Shown here one piece after another: positions 41,401-50,300 of a stretch of DNA of 64,000 bases. The translations under genes and the position numbers were made by a program. Source of the DNA: Micromonospora tarapacensis (GTDB lineage Bacteria > Actinomycetota > Actinomycetes > Mycobacteriales > Micromonosporaceae); NCBI RefSeq assembly GCF_019697375.1, contig NZ_JAHCDI010000004.1:3769324-3833323 (forward strand), in the 5' to 3' direction. How positions within the stretch are numbered: the first letter of the stretch is position 1; the number at the start of each line of letters is the position of its first letter. Under the pieces are notes generated by a model that saw nothing but the letters and a program-made list of their open reading frames with translations, did no database searches and was not told the origin of the DNA.

Positions 41401-42606
41401 ATGACGGAAGCGGCGGCAAGAACGACCGCAATAATGGACGAAAAGGATCCGGAGTTGTCGCCGGAGCAGCCTTCCGCCCGGTCCCGGCGTGCCCGCTGGG
41501 GAGTGCGCCTCGCGGCCGTGGCCTGCGTGGGCTGGCTGGTCGTCGTCGTGCTGCACCATCTACTCAGCGCCCGGACGTACGTGTGGGGACCGGTGGACCT
41601 GCTCCCGCCGATCGCCTGGGCGGCGGTCCCGGTGCTGCTGCTGCCCGTCGCCTGGCTGGCGCGGCCGATGCGCGGGCGGCTGGTCGGGGCGGCACTGCTC
41701 GCCCTCGTGCTCGGCCTTGGCTACAGCGGGATCAACTTCGCGACGGTGTTCCACACCCCGCCACCGGCGCCCGCCGACGCCGTCAAGGTGGTGACCTGGA
41801 ACACCGAGTACTGGGATCAGGACCGGCGCAACGGCGGGGAGCAGCGCACCACCACGGGGCAGTTCTACGACTTCCTGCGGGAGATGGACGCCGACGTCTA
41901 CATGCTGCACGAGTACGCCAACGTCGACGACTCGCTGGTCGACATCTTCGCGCAGGCGTACGAGATCGACCAGACGGCGCAGTTGAAGGCCGCGTTCCCC
42001 GGCTACACGATCGTCCGCGAGGGGCGCAACGTCACGCTCACCCGGCTGCCGGTGGTCGGGCACGCGTGGCTCGACTCGCAGCCGTACCTGCCGGACGATC
42101 TGAAGCCGGTGCCGCCGGCCCTGGTCGACCGACCACTGTTCTACACGTCACAGGCGCTGCGTACCGACATCCGGGTCAACGGCCAGGTCGTGTCGTTCTA
42201 CAACTCGCACGTCTTCCAGCCGCCGGTTCGGATGCTGCTGCTGCGCAGCGACGACGACCGGAACATGTTCGAGATCGACCGGTTCAACTTCGAGATCCGG
42301 CAGGCCAGCTACCAGGCCATCGCCGCCGATCTGGATAAGAACCCGAACCGGGCGGTGATGGCCGGCGACCTGAACACCTCACCGTCGATGAATCTCCTCG
42401 ACATGGTCTCCGACCGGCTGGTCGACCAGAGCAGGGCGCTTTCCTCGCTCTACCCGGTTACCTGGCCGGTGGGCGACAAGCCACGAATGTGGCGTATCGA
42501 TTGGCTCTTCACCACTCCGGACATCAAGGTGCACAGTTACGACCTGACCCTCCCCAAGGGCCTGTCCGACCACAAGGCCCAGCAGTTCGTCATCTCGGCA
42601 CCCTGA
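41401..42606 (+). CDS. VanJ-like membrane endonuclease/exonuclease/phosphatase-family protein
   Basis: 401 aa. A cytoplasmic tail is followed by three membrane spans (about 40-130: ACVGWLVVVVLHHLL, IAWAAVPVLLLPVAWLA, LVGAALLALVLGLGY), then an extracytoplasmic EEP catalytic domain with VVTWNTEYW, VVSFYNSHVF, AVMAGDLNTSPS and LSDHKAQ. The layout matches VanJ of Streptomyces, a polyprenyl-pyrophosphate phosphatase linked to teicoplanin resistance. The start follows AAGGAG. Next to UbiA and GT genes, it may dephosphorylate a polyprenyl-linked intermediate. Confidence 0.85.
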   Translation: MTEAAARTTAIMDEKDPELSPEQPSARSRRARWGVRLAAVACVGWLVVVVLHHLLSARTYVWGPVDLLPPIAWAAVPVLLLPVAWLARPMRGRLVGAALLALVLGLGYSGINFATVFHTPPPAPADAVKVVTWNTEYWDQDRRNGGEQRTTTGQFYDFLREMDADVYMLHEYANVDDSLVDIFAQAYEIDQTAQLKAAFPGYTIVREGRNVTLTRLPVVGHAWLDSQPYLPDDLKPVPPALVDRPLFYTSQALRTDIRVNGQVVSFYNSHVFQPPVRMLLLRSDDDRNMFEIDRFNFEIRQASYQAIAADLDKNPNRAVMAGDLNTSPSMNLLDMVSDRLVDQSRALSSLYPVTWPVGDKPRMWRIDWLFTTPDIKVHSYDLTLPKGLSDHKAQQFVISAP

Positions 42607-42809
42607 CTGAGATGAGCGTCACATTGGCGCCAAACACGCGGTGGCGGGCCATCCCGGAGCATTTAACGAGCATGAAACTGATCGACAGCTGTCTACCGAT
42701 GCCGGTCAGGCACTAAGGTGGTCGGCGGGTCTTCTCGACGGCGAGAAACCGACGAGTAGGTGCGTCGTCCACCTCCCAGTGCAGCCGAATTCCTGCCCGA
42801 GGAGCATCA

Positions 42810-43835
42810 ATGAAGCCCGCCAAGACGCCACTGGTGTCAGTGGTAATCCCCTGTCACAACAGCCGGAAGACGATCGCCCTGAGCGTGCTCTCGGCATTGC
42901 ACCAGACCCACCCGTCGATCGAGGTCATCGTCGTCGACGACGCCAGCACCGACGAGACGCCGGAGATCGTCGGCAAACTCGGTTGCACGCTCATCGAGCT
43001 GACCGACAATGTCGGCGCCGGCCCGGCGCGCAACCGCGGCATAGCCGCAAGTAGCGGCGACATCCTCTTCTTCCTCGACTCCGATGTCGCCCTCGCCCCC
43101 GACGCGGTCGCCAACGCCGTGAAGATCTTCGAGGAGAACCCGTCCTACGGTGCCGTCTGGGGCGTCTACGGCGACCGCCCCCTGGTCGACGACGGCGTGG
43201 TGGAGTGGGTGCAGGTGCTCTACGGCCACTACCGCGCCACCCGCAAGCTCGGGCCGGCACGGACCGGCCACTTCGCCAGCGGCGCGGTGCCCCGCTGGGT
43301 CATCGACGATATCGGGGCGTTCGACGAGCGGCTACTTGGCCAGTACGCCAACGAGGACCACGAGTTCAGCCTCCGGATCGCGGAGCACTACCCGGTCACC
43401 CGCACCCTGTCCGTGATCGGTTACCACGACGACGACGACCAGCTGTCCTCGATCCTGCGGAAGCTCTACCGGCGGGCCGGCTCACTGGTTCCCCTCGTCC
43501 TCAAGCAACGCGGGCTGAAGCCCGAGCGGGAGGCCACCCACCGGCCGGCCGAGGTCGCGGCCGCCTTCCTGGCCACCACCAGCCTCCCCCTGGTGCTGGT
43601 CTCCCCCTACCTGGCGGCCGTTCCGGTCGCCTTCCTGACGTGGTTCATCGGCGTCGACCTCCCCCTGTTGAACTACGTCCGACGCACCGCGGGCTGGCGG
43701 ATGGTCCCGCCGAGCGCGCTACTCAGTTTTCTGTACAGTCTCGCGATTTCCGCGGGCGCGTTGAGTGGTGGCCTGCGCTACGTGCTCGACGCGCGCTTCC
43801 GACAGAGGTACGGGACACCGGCCGGCGTCCACTAG
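42810..43835 (+). CDS. GT2 glycosyltransferase with C-terminal membrane segments
   Basis: 341 aa. The GT-A domain opens VSVVIPCHNSRKTIALSVLS and has VIVVDDASTDET and the DxD region ILFFLDSDVALAPDAV, with GQYANEDHEFSLRIAE as the acceptor-side ED motif. Two to three membrane spans close the protein (about 250-325). A cytoplasmic-face transferase acting on a lipid-linked sugar is likely. It is paralogous to the GT2 gene at 48132. A 203-bp gap separates it from the VanJ-like gene. Confidence 0.9.
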   Translation: MKPAKTPLVSVVIPCHNSRKTIALSVLSALHQTHPSIEVIVVDDASTDETPEIVGKLGCTLIELTDNVGAGPARNRGIAASSGDILFFLDSDVALAPDAVANAVKIFEENPSYGAVWGVYGDRPLVDDGVVEWVQVLYGHYRATRKLGPARTGHFASGAVPRWVIDDIGAFDERLLGQYANEDHEFSLRIAEHYPVTRTLSVIGYHDDDDQLSSILRKLYRRAGSLVPLVLKQRGLKPEREATHRPAEVAAAFLATTSLPLVLVSPYLAAVPVAFLTWFIGVDLPLLNYVRRTAGWRMVPPSALLSFLYSLAISAGALSGGLRYVLDARFRQRYGTPAGVH

Positions 43836-43875
43836 AACGCCTGCCGTCGTCAGACGTGATGACCGGGGGGAGCTT

Positions 43876-45750
43876 GTGAGGATCCGACTACTGGGCCCCA
43901 TCGAGGTGGAGTCGGCGGGTGCGCCGCTGGATGTGGGGCCACGTCAGCGTCGTGCGGTCCTGGCCGCCCTGGCCGTGGATGCCGGCACGCCGGTGTCGAT
44001 CGACACCCTGACCGAACGGGTGTGGGGGCCGGCGGCTCCGGAGGCGCCCCGCAGCGCCCTCTACGCCCACGTCGCCCGGCTGCGCCGGGCCCTGGCGCAG
44101 GTCGACGACGGCTCCGGCAGACCCGTCGGCCTGAGGCGCCACGGGGACGGCTACGTGTTGGACGTCGAGCGCCTGCAGGTGGACCTGCACCGGTTGAACC
44201 GTCTCATCGACACCGGCCGCGCGACGACGCGGATCAGCGACGAGCAGCGGATCGCCGCGCTGCGCGAGGCGATGGACCTGTGGCGGGGGGATCCACTCGC
44301 CACCCTGGCCAGTGACTGGGCCAACCGGGTCAGGCGCAGCGTGGCATCGCAGTTGATCAGCTTGGCCGGCGCCTGGGGCGCCGAGGAGCTACGACTCGGC
44401 AACCCGGAGGCGGTCGCCGAGCGGCTGGCCCGGATCCTCGGCTCGTACCCGCTCGCCGAACCGCTCGTGTCGCTGCAGATGCGGGCGCTCTGCGCGATGG
44501 GACGTACCCCCGAGGCGTTGCAGTACTACGTCGACACCCGCGCGCAGGTCGTCGAGCAGTTCGGCGCCGAGCCCGGCCCCGAGCTGCGTAACCTGCACGT
44601 CGCCATACTCCGCGGCGAACTCGACGAGCCGTACCCGGGCAACGTCGGCCCGGTCTCCACCCCGATCCGGCACGTACCGCGGCAGCTGCCCGCCGACATC
44701 GCCCGATTCTCCGGCCGGCACGACGACCTCGCGCCGATCCTGAACTGGCTGAACCCCGCCGGCACGGGGGACTCGGCCCCGGTCGTGTCGATCTACGGGA
44801 CCGCCGGGGTGGGGAAGTCCACCCTGGCCATCCACGCCGCGCACAAGCTCGCCAGCCGGTACCCGGACGGCCAGTTGTACATCGCCCTGCGTGGCACCAG
44901 CGTGGACGCGGAGCCGCTGACGCCGGTCGACGCACTCGCCCGGCTGCTGCGCACCCTCGGCGTCAGCATGAGCTGCGACCAGGAGCAGGTCGACGAGGCC
45001 GCGGCCCTGTTCCGCTCGGTCGTCACCGGGCGGCGCCTGCTGCTGGTCCTCGACAACGCCGTCGACGCCGCCCAGGTGCGCCCGCTGCTGCCCAGTGGCG
45101 CCGGCTGCGGAACGCTGGTGACCAGCCGTCAGCCGCTGGCGGGGCTCAGCGACGTGCGCCAGCTGCGCGTCGGACCGCTCACCGTCCCGGACGCCATCGC
45201 GCTGCTGAGCCACTGGGTCGGGGCGGAACGGGTGGCGGCGGAGCCGGAGGCCGCGACCGCGATCGCCGAGTGGTGCGAGTGCCTACCGCTGGCGCTGCGC
45301 ATCGTCGGTGCCCGCCTCGTGGCCCGCCCCGGTTGGCCGCTCGCCGAGCTGCGCGACCGGCTCGCCGACGAGCGCCGCCGGCTGGACAATCTGGAGTTCG
45401 ACAGTGTCGGCCTGCGGGCCAGCATGGCCGGCTCCTACGACCGTCTCTCCGGCAGCCCGGACCGCTCCGAGCGCGCCATCGCCGAGGCGTTCAAGTTGCT
45501 GGGCACGTCGCCGATGACGGAACTCAGCCGGTCGACCGCCGCCCAGGTGCTCGCCCGCTCGGAGGCACACACCGAACGCATCCTGGAGCGTCTGGTCGAC
45601 GCGCAGCTGTTGGAGACCTCGACGCCGGGCAGCTACCGAATGGGTGGACTACTGCGACTGTACGCCCGGGAGCGCTTCGCCGGGTCCGAGGGAGAAGTGA
45701 CCGGCGAACCGTCGGACAAGGAAGAAGCAAGCGGTTCGCGGTTAGCGTGA
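43876..45750 (+). CDS. SARP-family activator with NB-ARC ATPase domain (AfsR-like)
   Basis: 624 aa starting at GTG 43876 behind GGGGGAG. Residues 1-95 form the OmpR-type winged helix (VRIRLLGPIEVE, RSALYAHVARLRRAL); 100-250 the bacterial transcriptional activation domain (AMDLWRGDPLATL, GRTPEALQYYVDTRAQV). The NB-ARC ATPase follows with P-loop YGTAGVGKSTLAIHAAH, LLLVLDNAVDAAQV and LPLALRIVGARL. It lacks the C-terminal TPR domain of full AfsR. SARPs switch on secondary-metabolite clusters, so this one probably controls the surrounding glycosyltransferase locus. Confidence 0.92.
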   Translation: MRIRLLGPIEVESAGAPLDVGPRQRRAVLAALAVDAGTPVSIDTLTERVWGPAAPEAPRSALYAHVARLRRALAQVDDGSGRPVGLRRHGDGYVLDVERLQVDLHRLNRLIDTGRATTRISDEQRIAALREAMDLWRGDPLATLASDWANRVRRSVASQLISLAGAWGAEELRLGNPEAVAERLARILGSYPLAEPLVSLQMRALCAMGRTPEALQYYVDTRAQVVEQFGAEPGPELRNLHVAILRGELDEPYPGNVGPVSTPIRHVPRQLPADIARFSGRHDDLAPILNWLNPAGTGDSAPVVSIYGTAGVGKSTLAIHAAHKLASRYPDGQLYIALRGTSVDAEPLTPVDALARLLRTLGVSMSCDQEQVDEAAALFRSVVTGRRLLLVLDNAVDAAQVRPLLPSGAGCGTLVTSRQPLAGLSDVRQLRVGPLTVPDAIALLSHWVGAERVAAEPEAATAIAEWCECLPLALRIVGARLVARPGWPLAELRDRLADERRRLDNLEFDSVGLRASMAGSYDRLSGSPDRSERAIAEAFKLLGTSPMTELSRSTAAQVLARSEAHTERILERLVDAQLLETSTPGSYRMGGLLRLYARERFAGSEGEVTGEPSDKEEASGSRLA

Positions 45751-45792
45751 GCCACTAGCTCGATTCCTTTTCACGACCGGAGAAGGTGCCGC

Positions 45793-46908
45793 GTGTCAAC
45801 AAAAGAACTGGACGCACCGCAGGCCTTCCCGGGAATCGCCGTGACAGTGACCGCCATGCCGCGGAAGCGTTGGCGCTCGGTGGCCCGCCGGATACTCATG
45901 GGCCTGTTGCTGACGGTGACCGTGGTCTTCATCGTGCTCGCGCTGCGCGGTCAGGACTGGTCCACGGTGGCCGGCACGCTACGCGGGCAGCGGCCCGGCT
46001 TCGTCGTGGCGATGGCGGCGCTGGCCTTCCTGGCCAATGCCGCCGGTCTGGTCGCCACGATGGTCTCCTGGCGGGCCATGCTCGCCGGCGTCGGCGAGCG
46101 GGTCTCCGCCGTGCACGCGGCCCGAATTTTCTACTTCGGACAGTTCGTCAAGTACGTGCCCGGCAAGGTGATGGGTTTCCTGGTCAGCGTCGAGATGGGC
46201 AGGGCCATCGGCGTACGGCCGGGTCGGATGAGCGCGGCCTGGCTGCTGGCCCTGGTGGTGAGCCTGCTGACCGGCGCCACCGTGGGGCTGGCCGCCGGGC
46301 CGGAGGTCTTCGGCGCGTCGTCCGGCTGGCTCCTGCTGGCCGTCCTGCCGGTGGCCGCGGTTCTGGTCCGCCCCGGTCTGGTGGGCGGGGCCGCGACCCT
46401 GCTCGGCCGGCTGCGCCGCCGCCCGGAGCCGTCCACGGCGATCTGCGGCACCGGCATCCGGCAGGCGGTCGTCGCCCAACTGCTGGCGTGGGTGCTCGGG
46501 GGCGCCCACCTGTGGGTCCTCGCCGTGGCGATGGGGGCGCCGCCGCTGCGTGCGCTGCCGCTCTGCCTCGGCGCGTTCGGCCTCGGCGCGGTCGCCGGGG
46601 TCATCGCCGTCTTCGCCCCCGACGGCATCGGCGTCCGGGAGGTGGTGGTGACGGCCGCGCTCAGTGTCATCCTGCCGATTCCGGTTGCCGGGGTGGTGGC
46701 GCTGGTCAGCCGGGTCGTGGTGACGCTGAGCGAACTCGCCACCGCGGGGGTCGGCCTGCTGGTTACCGCGGCGGTCGTCCGGCGGCGCCAAGAGGCGGCA
46801 GTTCCTGCCGTGCCCACGGTGGCGGTGGCGACGGTGCCGGAGCACGCGAATGCCGACTCACCGGCTCCCAAGAAATCGCCAAGGAAATGGCCACAGGCGA
46901 GCCACTAA
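45793..46908 (+). CDS. Flippase-like membrane protein, lysylphosphatidylglycerol synthase TM-domain family
   Basis: 371 aa with about seven to eight membrane spans and a C-terminal Ala/Pro/Lys-rich tail. The family pattern FGQFVKYVPGKVMGFLVSVE and APDGIGVREVVVTAALS identifies the UPF0104/AglD-like group. GTG start. Such proteins accompany glycosyltransferases and are thought to move or anchor lipid-linked sugars. Here it lies between the SARP gene and GT4 and GT2 genes. Confidence 0.87.
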   Translation: MSTKELDAPQAFPGIAVTVTAMPRKRWRSVARRILMGLLLTVTVVFIVLALRGQDWSTVAGTLRGQRPGFVVAMAALAFLANAAGLVATMVSWRAMLAGVGERVSAVHAARIFYFGQFVKYVPGKVMGFLVSVEMGRAIGVRPGRMSAAWLLALVVSLLTGATVGLAAGPEVFGASSGWLLLAVLPVAAVLVRPGLVGGAATLLGRLRRRPEPSTAICGTGIRQAVVAQLLAWVLGGAHLWVLAVAMGAPPLRALPLCLGAFGLGAVAGVIAVFAPDGIGVREVVVTAALSVILPIPVAGVVALVSRVVVTLSELATAGVGLLVTAAVVRRRQEAAVPAVPTVAVATVPEHANADSPAPKKSPRKWPQASH

Positions 46909-46963
46909 TGTGCTCAGGGATTAGGTAGTCGGCCGTAGCGACACCTCAGAGAATGCGGTACCC

Positions 46964-48139
46964 ATGCCGGACAGGAAATACGATCTGACGCTAGCGGCCA
47001 CCTGCTACGAGCCGTATGTCAGTGGATTCACGCAGACCGCACGCAGCATCGCCGAGGGAATGGCCAATCGGGGTTGGCGGGTCGCCGTCGTCACCGCCCA
47101 GCACGATCCCGAACTGCCGCTGCGGGACACCGTCGGCGGGGTGGACATCTACCGCTCCCCGGTGCTGATGCGGGCGAGCCGGGCGTTCGTCGCCCCTCGC
47201 TACCCGATCCTGGCCGGCAAGCTGGCGCGCCGCTCGTCGCTGCTGCACCTCAACCTGCCGATGCCGGAGGCGGCCCTGCTGATGCCGCTGACCCGCCGCG
47301 TACCGGTGGTGAGCATGCTGCACAGCGACCCGCACCTGCCGGCGGGCTGGTCGGGCCGGGCCTTCGCGCGCGCCTCGGACGTCGCCTCCCGAGCGGCCAT
47401 CCGCCGCTCCGCCGCCGTGGTGGCGAGCAGCCACGACCAGGCACACGCCTCGCGGTTCTGGCCGGTCATCCGCAACCGCAACTTCACCCCGATCGCGCCG
47501 CCGTGCCTGGACCGGCGCGGCGGTGAGCCCCGATACCGGGAGACCGGCGGCCTGCACGTCGGTTTCCTGGGTCGGATCGTGGCGGACAAGGGCATCGGCT
47601 ACCTGGTCCGGGCGTTCCAGCGGATCGTCGACCCCGACGCCCGGCTGTTGATCGCGGGCAATTACCACGAGGTGGCCGGTGGCGATCTCATGGCGGTGCA
47701 GTCCGAGATCGACCGGGACAGTCGGGTACGGATCCTCGGCGAGCTGCGCGGCCGAGAGGTCAACGACTTCTACGCCTCGGTCGACGTGTTCGCGCTGCCG
47801 GCGGTCGCCAGTTCGTTCGGCACCGTACTGGCCGAGGCGATGATGAGCGGCATCCCGTCGGTGACGACCGATCTTCCCGGCAACCGTTACCCGGTGGCCG
47901 CGACCGGATTCGGCCGGGTGGTTCCGCCCCGGGATCCACAAGCGCTGGAACGGGCCATCTCCGAACTGGCGGCGGTGCCGCGGCACTGGAAGGAGCAGAA
48001 GGCCCGGGCGGCCCGGGCGCGCTTCTCCGTGGCGGCGTCGCTGGACGCGTACGAGGTTCTCTTCACCACCCTTCGCGGACGCACCGCGGCACGGCACGGC
48101 ACCGATGAGACAGAAGAAAGGTTGGAGCCCGATGAATGA
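46964..48139 (+). CDS. GT4 glycosyltransferase
   Basis: 391-aa GT-B enzyme. The N-terminal region is TCYEPYVSGFTQTARSIAEG and VDIYRSPVL; donor domain has VGFLGRIVADKGIGYLVRAF and SFGTVLAEAMMSGIPSVTTD. It is a close paralogue of the GT4 gene at 37768, with the same PCLDRRGGE and GRVVxPRDP segments. Its stop overlaps the downstream GT2 by 8 bp, so the two are translationally coupled. Confidence 0.91.
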   Translation: MPDRKYDLTLAATCYEPYVSGFTQTARSIAEGMANRGWRVAVVTAQHDPELPLRDTVGGVDIYRSPVLMRASRAFVAPRYPILAGKLARRSSLLHLNLPMPEAALLMPLTRRVPVVSMLHSDPHLPAGWSGRAFARASDVASRAAIRRSAAVVASSHDQAHASRFWPVIRNRNFTPIAPPCLDRRGGEPRYRETGGLHVGFLGRIVADKGIGYLVRAFQRIVDPDARLLIAGNYHEVAGGDLMAVQSEIDRDSRVRILGELRGREVNDFYASVDVFALPAVASSFGTVLAEAMMSGIPSVTTDLPGNRYPVAATGFGRVVPPRDPQALERAISELAAVPRHWKEQKARAARARFSVAASLDAYEVLFTTLRGRTAARHGTDETEERLEPDE

Positions 48140-49145
48140 GCAGCCACTCGTCTCCGTGATCATTCCGAACTACAACTACGCCAGCACCATCGGCGAATGC
48201 ATCAGAGCGGCGAAGAACCAGACGTACCCGGCCGTCGAGGTGATCGTAGCCGACGACGCGAGCACGGACGACTCGGTGGCGATCGCCAGGGCGCTCGACG
48301 TCACGGTGCTGCAGGTGCCGGTCAACAGCGGCGTCTCCACGGCGCGGAACCTGGGCGCCCGGCACGCCAACGGTGAGGTCCTCTTCTTTGTGGACTCGGA
48401 CGTCGCGCTCGATCCCGACGCGGTCGAGCGGGCGGTCGACCACCTGCGGGAAGAGCCGCAACTCGGCGCGATCTGCGGCATGTACCGGGCCGAGCCGATG
48501 TTTCCCGACAGCCTGGTCAAGCGCTACCGCGCCATCCAGCAGTACGTCTGGTTCTGCGAGGTCGAGGGCGCCATACCGGGTCTGCACTCGGCTCTCTTCG
48601 CGATAAAGAAGGAGACGTTCCTGGAGATCGGCGAGTTCAACGACCGACTCCGCTGGACCGAGGAGCAGGACTACGGCTTCCGGCTCAACGCCCGGTACGA
48701 GGTCAAAGCCGTACCCACCATCCGGGGACGGCACGACCACGACGGCACGCTGCGGGTGATGCTGACCAAGGTGTTCAACCGTACCCGGCTCGGCGCGCCG
48801 AACTGGCTGCGGCTGAACAAGCTCCCGGGTGGTGCCGGCACCGGATATCGGGCACTGGGCAGTGCCCTCCTTCTCGCGGCGGTGTTCGCGCTGGTCTCGT
48901 CGGTGGTCCTCGGACCCTCGGCTCTCCTCGCCGCCGCGGTGCTGACCGGGATCGGCATCGGGCTCGACAAGCGCACCTACGGCTACGCCTACCGCCACCA
49001 CGGGATCCTTTTTGGACTACAATTCACGGTGCTTCACCTATTGGTGACGCTCACCTCGGCGGTGGCCGCCAGCATCGGCATTATGCAGGGGTTGCTGTTC
49101 CCACGCATGACGCAGCGGCTCTACCGCGTCGAGAATCCCGCCTGA
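48132..49145 (+). CDS. GT2 glycosyltransferase with C-terminal membrane segments
   Basis: 337 aa. GT-A marks are VSVIIPNYNYASTIGECIRA, VIVADDASTDDS and VLFFVDSDVALDPDAVE, with WTEEQDYGFRLNARYEV. Two to three spans lie between residues 240 and 320. Start ATG at 48132 follows TTGGAG. It resembles the GT2 at 42810 along its length, so the locus contains two duplicated GT4/GT2 sets. Confidence 0.9.
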   Translation: MNEQPLVSVIIPNYNYASTIGECIRAAKNQTYPAVEVIVADDASTDDSVAIARALDVTVLQVPVNSGVSTARNLGARHANGEVLFFVDSDVALDPDAVERAVDHLREEPQLGAICGMYRAEPMFPDSLVKRYRAIQQYVWFCEVEGAIPGLHSALFAIKKETFLEIGEFNDRLRWTEEQDYGFRLNARYEVKAVPTIRGRHDHDGTLRVMLTKVFNRTRLGAPNWLRLNKLPGGAGTGYRALGSALLLAAVFALVSSVVLGPSALLAAAVLTGIGIGLDKRTYGYAYRHHGILFGLQFTVLHLLVTLTSAVAASIGIMQGLLFPRMTQRLYRVENPA

Positions 49146-49188
49146 CCCCACGCGCCAGCATCAGTGGTGCCCGACCGGAAAGTTGAAC

Positions 49189-50127
49189 ATGACTCCTTCT
49201 GATCAGCCTGACGACCTGGGTTTCGGGATCGACAGCACAGCGACCGAGGTACTCGCCGGCATCGACCTCTCCGGCAGGTTCGCCATCGTCACCGGCGGAT
49301 ACTCCGGCCTGGGCCTGGCGACCACCCGCGCCCTCGCCGCCGCCGGCGCCCGGGTCCTCGTTCCGGCCCGCCGTACGGACGTCGCGCGGGAGGCGCTCGC
49401 GGGGATCGCCGGCGTGGAGGTCGACGAACTCGACCTCGCCGACCTCGGCAGTGTCCGGAACTTCGCCGACCGCGTCCTCGACACCGGTCGCCCCATCGAC
49501 ATCCTGATCAACAACGCGGGCATCATGGCCGCCCCGCTGACCCGGGTGGGCGAGGGCTGGGAGTCCCAGTTCGCGACAAACCACCTGGGGCACTACGCCC
49601 TGGTCAACCGGCTCTGGCCGGCGCTCACCGCGGACGGCGGCGCGCGCGTCGTCGTCGTCGCCTCGGGCGCCGGGGAGACCCCGCGCATCAACTGGGACGA
49701 CGTGCACTTCGAGAACGGCTACGACAAGTGGGCGGCGTACAGCCAGTCGAAGTCGGCCAACATCCTCTTCGCCGCCGAACTCGACCGGCTGGGCCAGGCG
49801 GCCGGGGTGCGGGCCTTTTCGGTGAACCCCGGCTACATCCTCACCCCGTTGCAGCGGCACCTCTCCAAGGAGGAGATGGTCGGCGCCGGCTGGATCGACG
49901 AGAACGGCACCGCGCTGCTGCCCGAGTTCCGGGCACCCGAGCAGGGCGCCGCGACCCAGGTCTGGGCCGCGACGTCACCGCGACTGACGGATACGGGCGG
50001 CGGCTACTGCCAGGCGTGCAAGGTGGTCAAGACCTTCGATGGCCCCGCCGACCGCGAGGCGGCCGAGCAGCTCTGGGCGCTTTCGGCCGAGTTGACCGGC
50101 GCCGACGCGTTCGGCAAGTCCGAGTAA
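49189..50127 (+). CDS. SDR-family NAD(P)-dependent oxidoreductase
   Basis: 312 aa, protochlorophyllide-reductase/retinol-dehydrogenase-like SDR. Cofactor motif TGGYSGLGLAT; NNAGIMA; catalytic Tyr-Lys in WAAYSQSKSANILF. The start is ATG 49189 (GGAAAG six bases upstream); a TTG two codons earlier is also open. It is the last gene of the plus-strand glycan unit before two terminator hairpins. Substrate unknown. Confidence 0.88.
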   Translation: MTPSDQPDDLGFGIDSTATEVLAGIDLSGRFAIVTGGYSGLGLATTRALAAAGARVLVPARRTDVAREALAGIAGVEVDELDLADLGSVRNFADRVLDTGRPIDILINNAGIMAAPLTRVGEGWESQFATNHLGHYALVNRLWPALTADGGARVVVVASGAGETPRINWDDVHFENGYDKWAAYSQSKSANILFAAELDRLGQAAGVRAFSVNPGYILTPLQRHLSKEEMVGAGWIDENGTALLPEFRAPEQGAATQVWAATSPRLTDTGGGYCQACKVVKTFDGPADREAAEQLWALSAELTGADAFGKSE

Positions 50128-50133
50128 TGGGAG

Positions 50134-50158
50134 CGGCGGGCCGGTTGCCAGCCCGCCG
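50134..50158. terminator. Hairpin terminator after the SDR gene
   Basis: CGGCGGGC (50134-50141) and GCCCGCCG (50151-50158) are exact reverse complements with a 9-nt loop, seven bases after the SDR stop. Confidence 0.6.
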
Positions 50159-50170
50159 GGACGTGACAAC

Positions 50171-50207
50171 GCGGGGGTGGGCTCGGCCGGCCGGGCCCAC
50201 CCCCCGC
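50171..50207. terminator. Second GC-rich hairpin terminator
   Basis: GCGGGGGTGGGC (50171-50182) pairs with GCCCACCCCCCGC (50195-50207), with one bulged C. It marks the boundary between the plus-strand glycan unit and the minus-strand island. Confidence 0.65.
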
Positions 50208-50236
50208 GCGACACCAGCGACAGGCACGTCAGAACT

Positions 50237-50285
50237 TGGTACGCCGCCAGGGACTCGAACGCCGAACCCGCGGATCAAGAGTCTC
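50237..50285 (-). tRNA. Degenerate 3' half of a tRNA-Lys (CTT), likely integration scar
   Basis: Read on the minus strand, the stretch has an anticodon loop CTCTTGA (CTT, lysine), a T-loop GTTCGAGTCC and a 3' end GGCGGCGTACCA. It has the layout of the 3' half of actinobacterial tRNA-Lys. No D-arm or 5' acceptor half lies beside it: upstream (50301 onward) is ABC transporter coding sequence. One T-stem pair is mismatched. A tRNA 3' fragment is the usual trace of an integrase attachment site, so this is probably one edge of a decayed integrated element. It is not a functional tRNA. Confidence 0.6.
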
Positions 50286-50300
50286 GCTCGTTGTTCCTGA

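Noticed and set aside
50237..50285. Functional tRNA-Lys gene
   Set aside because: There is no 5' acceptor half, D-arm or room for them, and a T-stem pair is mismatched.
50000..50300. Plus-strand frame ending TRTPNPRIKSLARCS across 50240-50300
   Set aside because: This type of peptide is a well-known artefact of translating tRNA 3' halves. It supports the tRNA-fragment call and is not a gene.
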